Notes under the pieces: generated by a model
The model's input: the letters and a program-made list of their open reading frames with translations, nothing else
What the model was told of the DNA's origin: nothing
Databases searched by the model: none
Program-made: the position numbers and the translations under genes
Origin: Clonostachys chloroleuca
Taxonomy: Eukaryota > Ascomycota > Sordariomycetes > Hypocreales > Bionectriaceae
DNA length: 64,000 nt
Reading direction: 5' to 3'
Assembly (NCBI GenBank): GCA_037952775.1
Contig: JBANAY010000004.1
Location: 14,446,001-14,510,000 of the forward strand
Shown here: piece by piece, positions 1-11,426 of the stretch
How the letters are laid out: each line of letters starts with the position of its first letter
Position numbering within the stretch: position 1 is the stretch's first letter

Positions 1-1205
1 CCAGTCTTCTGCAGATGCGTCTTCAGTGTCTTACCACCGTCAGGGAAGTAGGCCAGCGAAATTTGCCTCATGGCTGTTGCAACTTTGTATGGCTCAAATG
101 TCTTCACTTGAAACCGATTTGAATTATCGAGCTTGGTCCGAGCCCAGGCAAGTGCCCTGGCAACAGGAGGTTGCGGGGAAATGACACCATCGCTTGTCAT
201 AAGACCAATCTTCAGGGGGGCCGTGGTAGGCGAACGAAGGCCAGTCCAAGGGATTGGAACGAGTCGAGGGTCTTTCAAATGGGGTTGCGCCGAAGAGACA
301 ACGGACATGAAAAGATCCATATCCCTCAATGAGTGAGCCATGGGCCCTGTAGAACAGAGGATGTTGAGTTCTGCAGCAAATCCGCCGGGAATGAAGTCCT
401 TCATAGGGAGTGTATATGAAGTCGCTTTGAAGCCATAGATGCCACAAAAACTAGCAGGCGCACGGATGCTCCCGCCAATATCTGTGCCAACACCCAAGAC
501 AGATCCTCGCATGGCTATAAGAGCTGCTTCTCCGCCTGTAGAGCCCCCAGCAGATAGGTTGATATTGTAAGGGTTCAAAACACGGCCATAAATAGAGTCA
601 GATTCAAGGTGCATCAGGGATTGGGGTTGAACCGTCTTGCAGTAGAACACAGCCCCAGCCTTCCGCAAGATAGCTATCATTTGACAGTCCTCCTCATCTT
701 TCGTCCGTGTATCGAGGAACCCAACAGAAGACCAGTGGCCAGCTAGCGGTATGTGCTCCTTGATACTGATAGGGATACCATGTAATGGCCCGAGAGTCCT
801 ACCTGTTGCTTCAAGATGATCATCGAGGGCCTGAGCTTGCTGGATAGCCTCATCCATGAACCACTCCGTCAAACAACAGGTGACTTGATGAGCGATAATA
901 GCACGTTTGCTAAATGCCGTAGCAACAGAAACGGCCGAGAACTTCTTTGAGGCAATGGCAGAAGCAAGTGCAGTAGCATCAAAGTTCTCTGTAATATCAA
1001 TCTCCTCTGATGATAAGATGCCACATTCGTGAGGAATAGACGTAACGTTTCTCGGGGGTTTCGCAATACATGATGCAGATATGCGGAGGTTGAGAGGCAC
1101 TTTGGCCGCAAATTCTTCGAGTATAGACTCTTTCAGAAGTTCGTACTTGGGAGGCCCAGAGGGAACTGGAATGGGCTGGATAATAGGTAGTCTGTTGGAT
1201 GACAT
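1..1205 (-). CDS. Amidase-signature family amidase, C-terminus cut off by window edge
   Basis: This is an uninterrupted frame of 401 codons from an ATG at 1205 down to base 1; the family is usually about 550 residues, so roughly the last quarter lies outside. The amidase signature is plain. The catalytic Ser-cisSer-Lys set can be placed at Lys149 (GIPISIKE), Ser222 (SAGGSTGGE) and Ser246 (DIGGSIRAP), spacing that closely matches fatty acid amide hydrolase and fungal acetamidases. These enzymes hydrolyse carboxamides to acid and ammonia, usually in the cytosol. No signal peptide is seen and I found no intron in the visible part. It is divergent from the MFS gene at 2109, across about 900 bp, so a shared promoter region for uptake and hydrolysis is possible but only inferred. 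The substrate cannot be told. Confidence 0.92.
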   Translation of the reverse strand, partial: MSSNRLPIIQPIPVPSGPPKYELLKESILEEFAAKVPLNLRISASCIAKPPRNVTSIPHECGILSSEEIDITENFDATALASAIASKKFSAVSVATAFSKRAIIAHQVTCCLTEWFMDEAIQQAQALDDHLEATGRTLGPLHGIPISIKEHIPLAGHWSSVGFLDTRTKDEEDCQMIAILRKAGAVFYCKTVQPQSLMHLESDSIYGRVLNPYNINLSAGGSTGGEAALIAMRGSVLGVGTDIGGSIRAPASFCGIYGFKATSYTLPMKDFIPGGFAAELNILCSTGPMAHSLRDMDLFMSVVSSAQPHLKDPRLVPIPWTGLRSPTTAPLKIGLMTSDGVISPQPPVARALAWARTKLDNSNRFQVKTFEPYKVATAMRQISLAYFPDGGKTLKTHLQKT

Positions 1206-2108
1206 CTCGAGGAGGGCGTGTTGACGACAAAAAATGGGGTTGATTGGATTGCTTAGTGTTTGTAGGGTGGCTCCGGTTAGACAAGGAGACACATGCCGGA
1301 CGGTTATTTTTATAACTACACCTACTTACAACATGTCTGGCAAAAGCCCCAATACCTGCCTCCCCGGAGTTGTGTGGGCCGGCAGAGTGACGCCAGACTT
1401 GGTACTTCTCGAAGTTAGTTTCTCCTCCATTCACTTGGGCGTTTCCTCCATAGCACGACTTGGCCAAAATAGGCTCTTCTCCTCACATGCTAGGCTACAG
1501 TTGGCTCCGTTCACCCGCTTTATCTAATTGTGGTTAGAACCTGACGCATCATTCCACCCCAGCCGCACTCAACGCCCGCCATGACTCGGTTCGCTTGTTG
1601 CTGAGTCTATGGGAGAATTGCCGAGTCTGGGGAAGAGTTGCCAGAGGCTAGACCGAAACAGGAAATTCACTGATGAATGTCACTCCTTACACGGAGATCG
1701 GTAATTTCAACTAATTCCAGTAATTTTTCAAGTTCATCCATGGGTAAAATAATCTTCCCGTGTTAATATTGACGTCGTTGGCCGGCTTTTCCGTTAATGC
1801 CAATCTTCTAGTTGGGCTCCGGCACTGTTGTTTCCGTTCGTCCGTCTCAAAACGTTACCCTGCCTTGCCATAGGCTTACTCATTACGAGCCATTTCAAGG
1901 CAGCTAGAACGGGCATATTCAGCCTGGAGCTGATATATTCTCAGGCACTGAGACACCTGTTAGGGGAAACAGGGCGATGGCATAAATAACATAAAGACAA
2001 CAGCAGCCTCTTCGCCCTGGGTTTGTATCACCATCTTCATCCTCGTCCTCATCTTTATCTTACACCATTTGTACTATCCAAGGATTGAGCAACCACTTCA
2101 TCAACAAG
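1206..2108. other. Divergent intergenic region, amidase / MFS transporter
   Basis: It holds the putative promoters of both flanking genes. An AT-rich stretch (gcataaataacataaag, about 1979-1995) lies roughly 115 bp before the MFS start. Open frames here (for example 1234-1527) show no family resemblance and are taken as chance. Confidence 0.5.
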
Positions 2109-3763
2109 ATGGGTGAGCCATGTGTCACGCCAGGTTCTGCGGCCAACAACCATCTCGGAATGGTGCCCGGCACGGTTCGCCTTGTCGACGTTGCTGCGGA
2201 ACTCCGTCACGATGCCATTGAGCTTGTCCCACGCCCAAGTGAAGACCCTGAGGACCCGCTCAACTGGAGTAAACGACGCAAATACTTGTCTGCCCTCATG
2301 GTCTGCGTGTATACCCTGGGTGTTGGTCTTCCTGCTACTCTTCAGTACTCGGTTCTTATAGACATCACCCACGATACCGGCATTTCCACGGCCGATCTGG
2401 TCCAGGGCACTGGAGTAATGTTTCTACTCTTGGGATGGGGCTGTCTCTTCTGGCAACCCATTGCTCTCACCTACGGTCGCCGTGGCGTCTACCTTATCTC
2501 ATCACTTGCAACTGTCCCGATTATGGTGTGGACAGCATATTCACGCTCTTCTGGCGAATGGTACGCTCACCGCATTCTGCTGGGATTCTTTGTCGCCCCA
2601 ATCGAGGCTTTACCAGAAGTCAGTATTCCTGATGTATTTTTCGCCCACGAACGGGGATCTTGGATGGCCCTCTATGTTTTCGTTCTATTTGGCTCGAATT
2701 TTCTTTCACCCCTTGTCGCTGGGTTCTTTGCCCAAGCATATGGCTGGCGATGGACTATGCACTTCGGATCAATTGTCGCGGCTGTTACCTTCATCATCCT
2801 ACTTCTTTTCATGGAGGAGACAATGTACTTTCGAGGCGCTCTTGAAGGCCTCGAAACTGAACAATGGCAGCAAATGCCAGAGGCTGCCGAGGTCAGGGCC
2901 TCCAAAGAGGTGAGCGAGAAGGACCGTGACCAAAATGCGGACCCGACAGGCAATGAGCCATCCATTGGCGTTAGCACCATCAAGAGAAGCTTTTGGATGA
3001 AGCTGCAGCCGTTTTACAAGATGCAAGGCCGTCCAAGCAAGACGGAGATGTTCAAGGCAATGCTCAGTCCCCTACCCATCATTTATCAGTTCCCAAATGT
3101 TGCCTGGGCCGGTTTTATTTATGGTATCAATCTCAGCTGGTACAACGTGCTCAACGCCACCGCCAGTCCTATCTTAAGTGCCCCCCTTACAGCTGGCCGA
3201 CTGGTCTGGTGGGATGTATTTATATTGGCCCCATCATTGGCGCAGCATTTGGAAGCTTTTGGTCTGGTGTGGTAGCTGATCGTCTGACTATCTGGCTTGC
3301 TCGACGCAATAAGGGTGTCAGAGAGCCCGAGCAGAGACTGTGGCCTCTGAGTCTGTCTGCTCTCCTGTCATGCGTCGGACTCATCGTGTGGGGTGTTGGT
3401 GCTCAGCACCAGATCCATTGGGTAGGCCTGGCTTTTGGTCTCGGGATCCTCACGTTTGGCTGTGTGACTGGAGGCTCCATCGCCCTATCTTACAACATCG
3501 ATTGCTTCAAAGATATCAGTGGCCAGTCAACAACCTCGGTGATCCTCATTCGAAATACGCTCGGATTTGCGGTATCCTATGGGATTACCCCATGGTACAC
3601 CAATATGGGTTTACAGGACTGCTTTATCATGGCTGGGTTCCTGGCTCTGGGATGTTCCAGTACGTTTCTCCTTCTTGTTTGGAAGGGCAAGGCTCTTCGC
3701 CGGCGTTCAGCACAGCGATACTGGAGATATGCTGAAAAAAGCTTTCACCGCGAGGCACTTTGA
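2109..3763 (+). CDS. MFS transporter (DHA1-like), with a one-base frameshift in a C run
   Basis: The N-terminal part reads in one frame from the ATG at 2109. It shows the GTVRLVD start, the 'PLNWSKRRKY' motif that opens this fungal polyamine/multidrug-like MFS group, and the first six membrane segments with 'TYGRRGVY' between TM2 and TM3. After a hydrophilic loop rich in E/K (about 2850-3000) the C-terminal half begins. At the run of six C (3181-3186) the open frame shifts by one base. The following segments (IYIGPIIGAAFG to the tail) continue in the next frame to the TGA at 3761-3763. One extra C there would make one continuous protein of about 550 residues, normal for the family. No intron with GT/AG borders explains the shift. 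Role: proton-linked export or uptake of a small molecule at the plasma membrane, substrate unknown. An upstream TTG at 2085 is not a plausible start. Confidence 0.85.
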
Positions 3764-5332
3764 GTCGGTGCAGGTAGTACCCATTATGACAACGGGTGGT
3801 GGTTACTCTTGTAAGAACGGACAGCTGCAAGAGCAGTAGCTTAGATAAGGTTATCTACTGTTTCTTGTCAATTATCACACCTCCTCGAGGCTGTCTGTCC
3901 AACAAACCTGTACTTGTAGAATAACACCCTTGATTCTATCCTCCAGTGTGCTGTTATGGGTGACACAATTGGTACATGGATTTTCAGCCTCTTGTGGCGA
4001 GGGAACGAGGCAAATATCACCAGATTCTTGGCGACCTCGCAACGGTAGCTCCACTCCCGTGGCTATTGATACGCTACTAGGGTAGAAACTGGGACTTGAA
4101 CATTTTGGCAAGCTTCAGAATACTATTATGACACCTATTGACAGCTTCTTGAGATTGGCCTATCGCCCAGGGATCGTAAACTATCTGACGCCTCTACAAG
4201 GCTCCTTCAGTTCCTCCAACCCGAAATTCTCTGCCATTGCGTCGGCGATTGTCAATACCTGGAGCGGGAATTTTAAAGTTGCACCTAAGGTACAGGCGGG
4301 GAGGCATCCAGTCCCGGAAGCTTATCACCCAAACAAACCATCTTTATGAAAACGACTCTGTTAACTGGATTGAACTAATCACGACTATTCCAGCCCATCG
4401 AGACTTTAATTGATGGAAATGTGAGTTGGCTCACCTTCTCATTTAAAGAGAGAAAAAACGGCGGATACTGGCCGCTGCATGGTCCAGGATCTGCTATGGC
4501 CGCACTCATGACCCAAGTGACAGGGTCCCAAATATGAGCCTTTGAGTCCTTGCAGTACCGGGGGATGCGGAATTATTTTTGATTGTCGTTGAGACGTTAA
4601 TGATGTCTAGCTTAATGAGTTTATACTCGGAGCATCCAAATTGGAGCCTCGCAATCGAGACGTTGAGTAGGCGCAGTAATTTCCTGTCTCTTGCGACGCC
4701 ACTCGGTTAATCTGTCTACATCAGGCAAAAAAGTTGGAGCTTGACCGAATTTGCAAATTCCGTCTCTTTCATACCCTTAATCATCCTCCAGGGGTGGCTG
4801 AAGGCATTGCAACATCTTCAGAAAACTGCCGCGCACCCATCGCACCACATTGTTCCAGTGCTATTTAACTTAGCTGTTAAATGACAAGTTGTGACGATCG
4901 CTATGATTCGCCTCTAACCTATATATGAATAACAGATTACCGCTTAAAACTGTGCTTCGACACGTCAATCGAGGGTTTCCCACTGACACGTTACTTCTGA
5001 ACCCCCTTAATGGCCCTGATAGCGGCAGACTGGAATCTCGAGCTCTCACCCTCAACTTGTCTTGGCAACTTCATTAGTCGCCTTGAGTCCAGGTTCGGTT
5101 CGGACACCCGGAACAGACTTAAAATGACTCGATTCAGTTAAAGTAAACGGACAAGTAAATTAGCAATATGGTTCAGGCCCAAAATCCCCGCTAGCAGCAG
5201 CCTGAGGCTGCAACAAATATCAACATATTCCTGTCGAGTTTTTTTATTATCATATTGGTGTACTATATTCTTTGTCTTCTTGCACTTCTTTGTTTAATGA
5301 TCTAGGGCTAACCTAGCTTCTAATCTACAACC
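3764..5332. other. Intergenic region, nothing recognised
   Basis: About 1.6 kb without a supportable gene. The frames at 3875-4111 (-) and 4128-4349 (+) have no recognisable motif. A 'gttcaagtccc' string (minus strand, about 4090) resembles a tRNA T-loop, but the stems do not pair. Confidence 0.5.
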
Positions 5333-6620
5333 ATGGACGGCGGGGCAATCAATGTCTCTGTCTCCGTTTCTATCACCTTTGCGCTAGCAGCTTTGGCTGT
5401 GGCCCTCCGACTTTATGCACGCAGTAGTACCAAGTTGGACTTGGGACGTGACGATATATTAGCCGTCCTTGCCTTTGTAAGTTTTTCATGTACACTTTTG
5501 TTTGAAAGTCGCTGACTTACGCGTTGGTCGTTGCGGGTGGCTACTCAACTATTGTCCTGATATGTAAGAGCTGTGACGGTGCCAATATATGAGGAGGCCT
5601 TGCTGACTTGACTTTACAGGGGCTTTCAATTGGGGACTTGGACAGTCGCTTAGCAATCTCACTGATGATAATACGAAGCACGACATCCTTGCGAAATCAT
5701 ACCTATCACTATTCCTCGCCGAATTACTGTACTCATTGTCGATATGTTTCTCTAAATTGGCTATCCTAGCCTTCTACTGGCGAATGTTCAAGATTTCCAA
5801 TATCAGACTTCCTATCCTAGTACTTGCTGGAATGTCAATCATTTGGCTTGTTGTTCGAATCTTCTTGACCATCTTCACTTGCATCCCCGTCCAAGCCTTC
5901 TGGGACAAGACAATAAAGGATGCACAATGTTCAGTCGACGAGTCGGGTTTTTTTTTCGGGACCGTACTGACGCATTGCCTCGTGGATGTTGCTATCCTTC
6001 TACTGCCAATTATCCCAGTCAGACACCTTCGCCTGCGCTTTCATCAGAAGGCAGTGGTTATGGCTCTCTTCGCCTTTGGCATCCTGTAAGTTCATGATGA
6101 TTCGCGGAAAGTTGCACCAAGCTAAACTGAGTCAGGGTTTGCGTCGCATCCATTATTCTTCTCGTTGAATCCCTGAAGTTCAACACCCGCACAAATGACA
6201 TGCCGTATGACATAGTCATGATCATAATCTGGTCTACAGTCGAGGTCAATCTGGCCATTGTTTCTAGTAATAATCCCTCCCTTTACTTGAGTATTGGTAT
6301 GTTGCTTATGGATGTCTACAGTTTGCCTTCCAATCCTCAGGCCAATCCTTCGCCACCTGTTCCCAAAATCACCTTCCGTTTCCAGTAGTCACAACCAACA
6401 TCTCAGCCTTCCAGATAGAGTCGTCAAGCTTAAAATACTCACCAGAATGAAGGAAGCCGACGACACTAACTCGACTCATCAACTAACGGAATTGGAGGAC
6501 AGAAGGCTTGGCTCGAATCAAAATACACATGCCGGTTGCATACTGCAGGATCAGCAAACAGTTGTTAGAAGCCTATCCTGTGATAGTTCTCTGTCTGGAG
6601 ACGCTACAAATGAGAGGTAA
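5333..6620 (+). CDS. Fungal rhodopsin-domain (PTH11/SAT4-like) integral membrane protein
   Basis: Five exons give 364 residues: 5333-5476, 5509-5563, 5620-6085, 6136-6266 and 6322-6620. All phases close on whole codons. Family marks are the RLYAR...LGRDDIL segment after TM1, the 'FSKLAILAFYWRMF' helix, 'CIPVQAFWD', and the near-C-terminal VEVNLAIVS / CLPILRPILRHLFP motif typical of the fungal rhodopsin-like domain. Seven hydrophobic segments are apparent, with a hydrophilic cytoplasmic tail of about 80 residues. Proteins of this class are putative plasma-membrane receptors, PTH11 being the known example, but most have no known ligand. The first intron would be only 32 nt (GTAAGT...AG), unusually short; the others are 50-56 nt. 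It is convergent with a second member of the same family at 7286-8508. Confidence 0.85.
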
Positions 6621-7285
6621 TCATAAATCACAAATCTGATCATGGGATCAACTTCACAACGGCTATGTACTTGACTAAACCTGAAATAAACGATGTAACA
6701 TAGCTCGTTGCTTCCAAATCATTATTAATTTTATCTCCCGGACCTATTTATGACTCTAATCACTATTTGAAGCATGGCAGTGGAAGACTATCGACATCAA
6801 GCTGCCTTGAATGACCCATGAGGCCTTGTGCAGTGAACTTGATTTCCACCTCATGGGGAGAGGCCATCGGAGACATCTTTCCGCAATACCCAAATGCCCC
6901 ACAAGCCCAGAGAGGAATGCCCGGTTTTCGCTCCTATACGGCACCCAAGAATCGGGATACAATCTAATTAGTGGCAAAGGGTTACAAGGCCCCATTTAAT
7001 CCGCTACACTGAAGATTGCGTTCGATTTCTCAGAATGCGTCGGTTTGACAAGTCTGATATCTTACTACCAACCAAATCCCACCGCGGTTACTTTCATCGC
7101 TTGGGAACTCAACCGTCACGCCTCACAGCACAGACACACCATATATGAGAGTGCTGGAGTTTATGGGAATTAAGCTCACTTCCTAACTCAAACTGAGCTT
7201 CCTTCATTTGAATGTCCCTCGCTGTAAAATCAGATCCATATTTCACGCTCCTCCAGCGCCCAACCACTCGCATGAGTCTACTCTA
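6621..7285. other. Intergenic region between convergent receptor genes
   Basis: The 3' regions of the two convergent rhodopsin-domain genes meet here. I see no further gene or repeat. Confidence 0.5.
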
Positions 7286-8508
7286 TCAACATTCCTGCCT
7301 TCTGGGTGTCGCCCTTGCACAGCCAACTGTGGCAACGCCATCAAAGCCGCTGGCCGCGACATTGCTCCTCGTGCCGCATTTGAATAAGTCTCTGAAGAAC
7401 AAGCGCGTCAAGGGTCGGAGTGTCGGGAGGCAGGCGCTAACACATCCGATGGAAATCTCTACATCACTCCACCACCAGACACAGGCGACAAGTTCTACTG
7501 GAAGGTCAGTGACTCCCCGTGGGCAACAGGGTCTATTCAAGCATACGAGTAAAGTCTCCATTTTCTTCACCGCGCAAGTTGAGTAAGCACCGGAGTCGGA
7601 GGCAACTGACAATGACCACGCTTGATAAAAGTCAGCACAGTGCACCAAGGTAATGCTTTAGAGAGAGACTAATTCTTACAAGCCTCCCAGGAGAAAGATA
7701 CTAGCAATGGCCAGCTTCCGCACCATACTTAGATGAAGCTGCAAAACCTGATGTACAGGCAGGGCCAGAATCGCCACGTCGGTGGCAATATTTGGGACAG
7801 CGACGCCAGTAAACCAAATGCCTTTATTAATGCATGTGCCGTCTACTGTGGACATGCCCCAGGCCTTCTGGATGGGCCGGCATTGGAATACAGAGATGAG
7901 GCAGACCAGGAGCCACCATATGAGGACGATAACACCAAGTGAGACACCGCCAACCTTCATGAATCGTATCGGGAATATTCGACAGTACATCGTCAAGATG
8001 GAGGCCTTAAGAAGAGCAATACTGGTGGCGTAGAGGAGGTCGCCCACAGAAAGGTACTTGTGCATGTCAGTGATACCTGGGGATAAAGCATTGAAGAGAC
8101 ATACCATTACTGCTCTGCTATATATGTTGGGTTCTGCTATTAGGTTGGCAGCGAGATGTTTCCCGGCGCCTCCACGGTAGACCGCTGTTGACCGACGATT
8201 AGTCTCGTCGCACTAGCACGTCATGAGCATGCATTACTTGCCAACAACGCCGACGACGATAAAACCATAGATAAACAACTAAAATGAGAAGTCAGTTGAG
8301 GTAGTTTATGCTGAGTTAGGACCCGTACTAGGGCAGAAATAACAATCCAATCGTCCATTCCATGCCTAATCTGCGTATAGGTTCTCGCCCAGAGCCGCAA
8401 AACAACGAATAACGTCGCGAGCAATCCCATGGCAATGCCCAGTCGAACGATGAATGGGCCCTCATCGTAGGCAAGGAACTGCGATGCCAGGTCTGGCTGT
8501 GGGGCCAT
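7286..8508 (-). CDS. Fungal rhodopsin-domain (PTH11/SAT4-like) integral membrane protein, with a GC-AG intron
   Basis: Six exons on the minus strand: 8508-8329, 8278-8242, 8184-8105, 8056-7680, 7620-7547 and 7497-7286, giving 319 residues with all phases consistent. The second intron (8241-8185) starts with GCAAGT, a GC donor with otherwise perfect consensus. Only this choice joins the frames and yields the family segment VVAVYRGGAGKH. Other family marks are RLWARTYTQIRHGMDDW, 'LLKASILTMYCRIFP', 'QCRPIQKAW', LLGGFVVIVSCLRLR and VEISIGCVSACLPTLRPL. The start is the ATG at 8508 (MAPQPDL); the frame opens slightly earlier only at a TTG. Likely a seven-helix plasma-membrane protein of unknown ligand. 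The C-terminal tail is short compared with its neighbour at 5333-6620, from which it differs enough not to be a recent duplicate. Confidence 0.83.
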
Positions 8509-9354
8509 TTTACTACCAGGGCAAAACAAACGTGAGGGAATGCTGTCGGCGATGAGTCAGAGTCAGCGTAGAGGCCACAGAGGCTAAACGACGTGCAGGT
8601 GGTTGATAGGTGTGGAAGCTCTGTTCCCTTATCAGTAAGATCGGCAATTAAGAAACAACTCTTGAGGAGGAAAGGTGCTGAGGTGCATGAAATATATCCG
8701 GGGTATTCCGTGACGTAACTCTCGTGACACAGGCATTGAATCTTCTTTGCTGTATTCCCCCAAATATATAAACTATGTATGGCTCCGTCACATCACAAAC
8801 ATGCCTCACCCACTAACAGCCACAATGAGATAAGGAATAAAAGTCATACACTATAAGAAAAGTGCAGGTTGTGTAACCTATCATGGGTGAGAGAAGTAGC
8901 CTCTCTGCATGGTGGTGTCGATATTATGCCAACGAACGAAGCGGTAATAATTGGCGTTCGGTCGAGACTGTTCTTCTGGCAAATGTGTCGTCTTACTTCC
9001 GCCATACAAACTCTCGACAACCTTTCATAAACTTCCCCGCACCAGACTACTCTGAAGTAGGACATGTCCTCCGCAATCTCCAGCTTTGCAGAGTTATGAG
9101 GGTGCGGGCTAAGGGAGAACTCTAATCGGGCCAATGGAGAAACCAGGGCAGACTCGAACTAGTGTAAACTTTGGCTGGAGCGAGATTGATTCCCCCACGA
9201 ATCGCAAGTGTAACCCCGGACTTTGAGCAAGCGGTTCGTCATCTGTATCTTGGCTCAGTTCCATTTCATCAATTCCATTCTACAGAACACCCCAGGCATA
9301 ATCAATAACAACGGCCTGAGCACAAGCTGAGCTTGCCGTGATCTCTCAGAAGCC
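8509..9354. other. Divergent intergenic region, receptor / Zn2Cys6 regulator
   Basis: It carries the promoters of the receptor (leftward) and the regulator (rightward). The small frames at 8844-9134 show no motif. 'atatataaa' near 8764-8772 is a TATA-like element whose gene cannot be assigned. Confidence 0.45.
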
Positions 9355-11426
9355 ATGGAAGGACATCCAAGGCTCGATTCTACGTCAAGAGGCCGCCAAC
9401 GGGTACGAGTGCCGATGCGATCCAGGTCAGGGTGCGTAAATTGCAAGACCAAGCATGTAAGCATTCATTGAGATATTCGTGCGGCCCCATGCGTTCAATC
9501 CTAACAAAATCACGATCGATCGATAAGGTCAAATGCGATGAGACCCTACCAAGCTGCAAAGCGTGCATTTCACGCGGTGAACAATGTCCCGGTTACGTCA
9601 AAGTCTTCCGGTGGTCCACTAAACACGAGAAACGGCCACAGGCCAAGCATCAGCTTCCCCTACCATCTTCTCCTGCTCCGGTTCCAGTTCCCAGCTATTC
9701 CCCCGGCACCATTGACTGGGAATCATCGGAATCTGTAGGCGACTCGACGCAGGAACTTCAAAGCTGGAATTCACAATTCGGCAGTCTATTCGATGATGGC
9801 GCACGGGAGAATTCCGTTCCTCAACCCAACCCGGATGAACTCTTTGGAGGCCTTCAGCTGGACGCTGACTCACTTAGCTTCGCCAATGCCGCCGATAGCA
9901 CATCTTCAACTACCTCTGTTGATGATGTAGAAGGCGTACATACTCTCGACAATCTCTCTGAATGCAGCTCCGATTCCTCACTTATTGGACGACGAATAAT
10001 TCACGACACTGGTGTCCCCACCACTATCACACATATTCCAACGTCCCTTATTGAATACTGGTTCCACGACGTCTGCGCTATTTGGTCCCAATATGATTCC
10101 CCCAAAAACTTCAATCGCGTAATAGCGACCACCCTTTGGTCTAGCTCTGAAGCTGTTTCCATCAGTCTTGAAAGCATGTCAGCAGCCTATCTCTCATCAA
10201 AATTGCCCCATATGAGACAGACATCAGCATCATTGATGAAGTCTGCAACAAGGATTATTAACTCCGAGCTTGCAGCAGTCCAAAACTTAAATCAGTTCAC
10301 TTCAGTCCCTATAGGCCTTCTCTTTGCACTTCTCTGTATAGGCACTAGCGTCTGCTGGCTCTACCCAGATTACCTGGGAACCCCTTACTTGCGAGAGGCA
10401 AAATCTCTTCTATATCAAATCAACAGGCAGAGAAGAAGGCTATGCGCGGAGGACTACAAGCTCCTACATGTGCTCAATAAGAGCTGGACCTACTGTGATA
10501 TGCTCTTATCAGTGGTTACTAGTAGTGATGCGCAAAACTCTCACGACATGGAAAACATCGAAGATATCAGCGCCGACGGCTACCCGACCGCCGAGCAACC
10601 CCCGCTAAACGATGGCCAGGAATCTCCCCATCCCTGGACCGGCGTCTCGACTACTATCTCAATGTTATTCACTCGAACAATGAAACTCTGTCGCAACTTT
10701 CACTTCAAGGTCAAGCAACAGAGTCTAGTTTCGGCGGATGATCTTTCCGCTGCGTTGGGGCTGATTGGGGAGGCAAAGGCCATGGAACAGCGGCTATTAC
10801 AGTTTACAGTCTCTCGCCCGGTGGAAGAGACCGGAGATCAGAGAACACCATGCGGCCACCTAGTCAATGTAGCTGAAGCTTACCGGCTAGCAGGTCTGTT
10901 ACATCTCTATCAGACCTTTTCAGACCTGGTCACGCGACGGTTACCAAACAGCGTCTCTACAGGCCAGGGAAACACGAGGACAGCTGGAGACCACGTCATC
11001 ATTCCCCTGGGTCTACATCTCGTTCAGATTCTGAAGCAGCTTCCCACAGACTCTGGCAGCAGAATGACCCAGCCTCTTCTCTGCATCACCGCCAGCACAG
11101 GTCTCCGGTTCACTTCTTCAAACACTATCCCAGACATTGAAGAGTGGGATATGTCCGCGTATGTCAGCCGTCTCTGCCGCGCAGATGAAGACCCCGAGCG
11201 GTTAAGCTCTTTAAGCATATCAGACTTGGAGATTGGCAATGCACGGCAGTTTCTTTTAGGTCGACTCAATGCGCTCGAGATGGTCCTCCCGTCTCGGCCA
11301 GTCATTGTGGCTAAGAACCTTATAAAATCTATTTGGAATGCGTATGATAATGGTCGGCCTACTGGCAACAACGTTCATTGGATTGATATCATGGAGAGGC
11401 AAAGCTTACAGTCGTTATTTGGATAA
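9355..11426 (+). CDS. Zn2Cys6 fungal transcription factor
   Basis: Two exons (9355-9456 and 9528-11426; intron 71 nt inside the zinc cluster) give 666 residues. The binuclear cluster is complete: Cys27, 30, 37, 44, 47, 54 (C-x2-C-x6-C-x6-C-x2-C-x6-C), preceded by a basic RVRVPMRSRSG stretch and followed by GYVKVFRWSTKHEKR. The rest is a Ser/Thr/Asp-rich linker and a mainly helical region starting near 'SLIEYWFHDVCAIWSQYDSP', typical of the Fungal_trans_2-type middle domain. It would act in the nucleus on CGG-type sites. Its nearest downstream gene is the repeat precursor at 13000-13617 and its upstream neighbour is a rhodopsin-domain receptor; control of either is only a guess from position. 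The frame does not start at 9432 but at the upstream exon that supplies the first two cysteines. Confidence 0.9.

Noticed and set aside
997..1467. 156-residue minus-strand frame overlapping the amidase start
   Set aside because: It is a different frame of the amidase N-terminus and its upstream region. The amidase frame has the full signature and is uninterrupted.
4070..4110. Second T-loop-like string (gttcaagtccc, minus strand)
   Set aside because: No stems pair around it.
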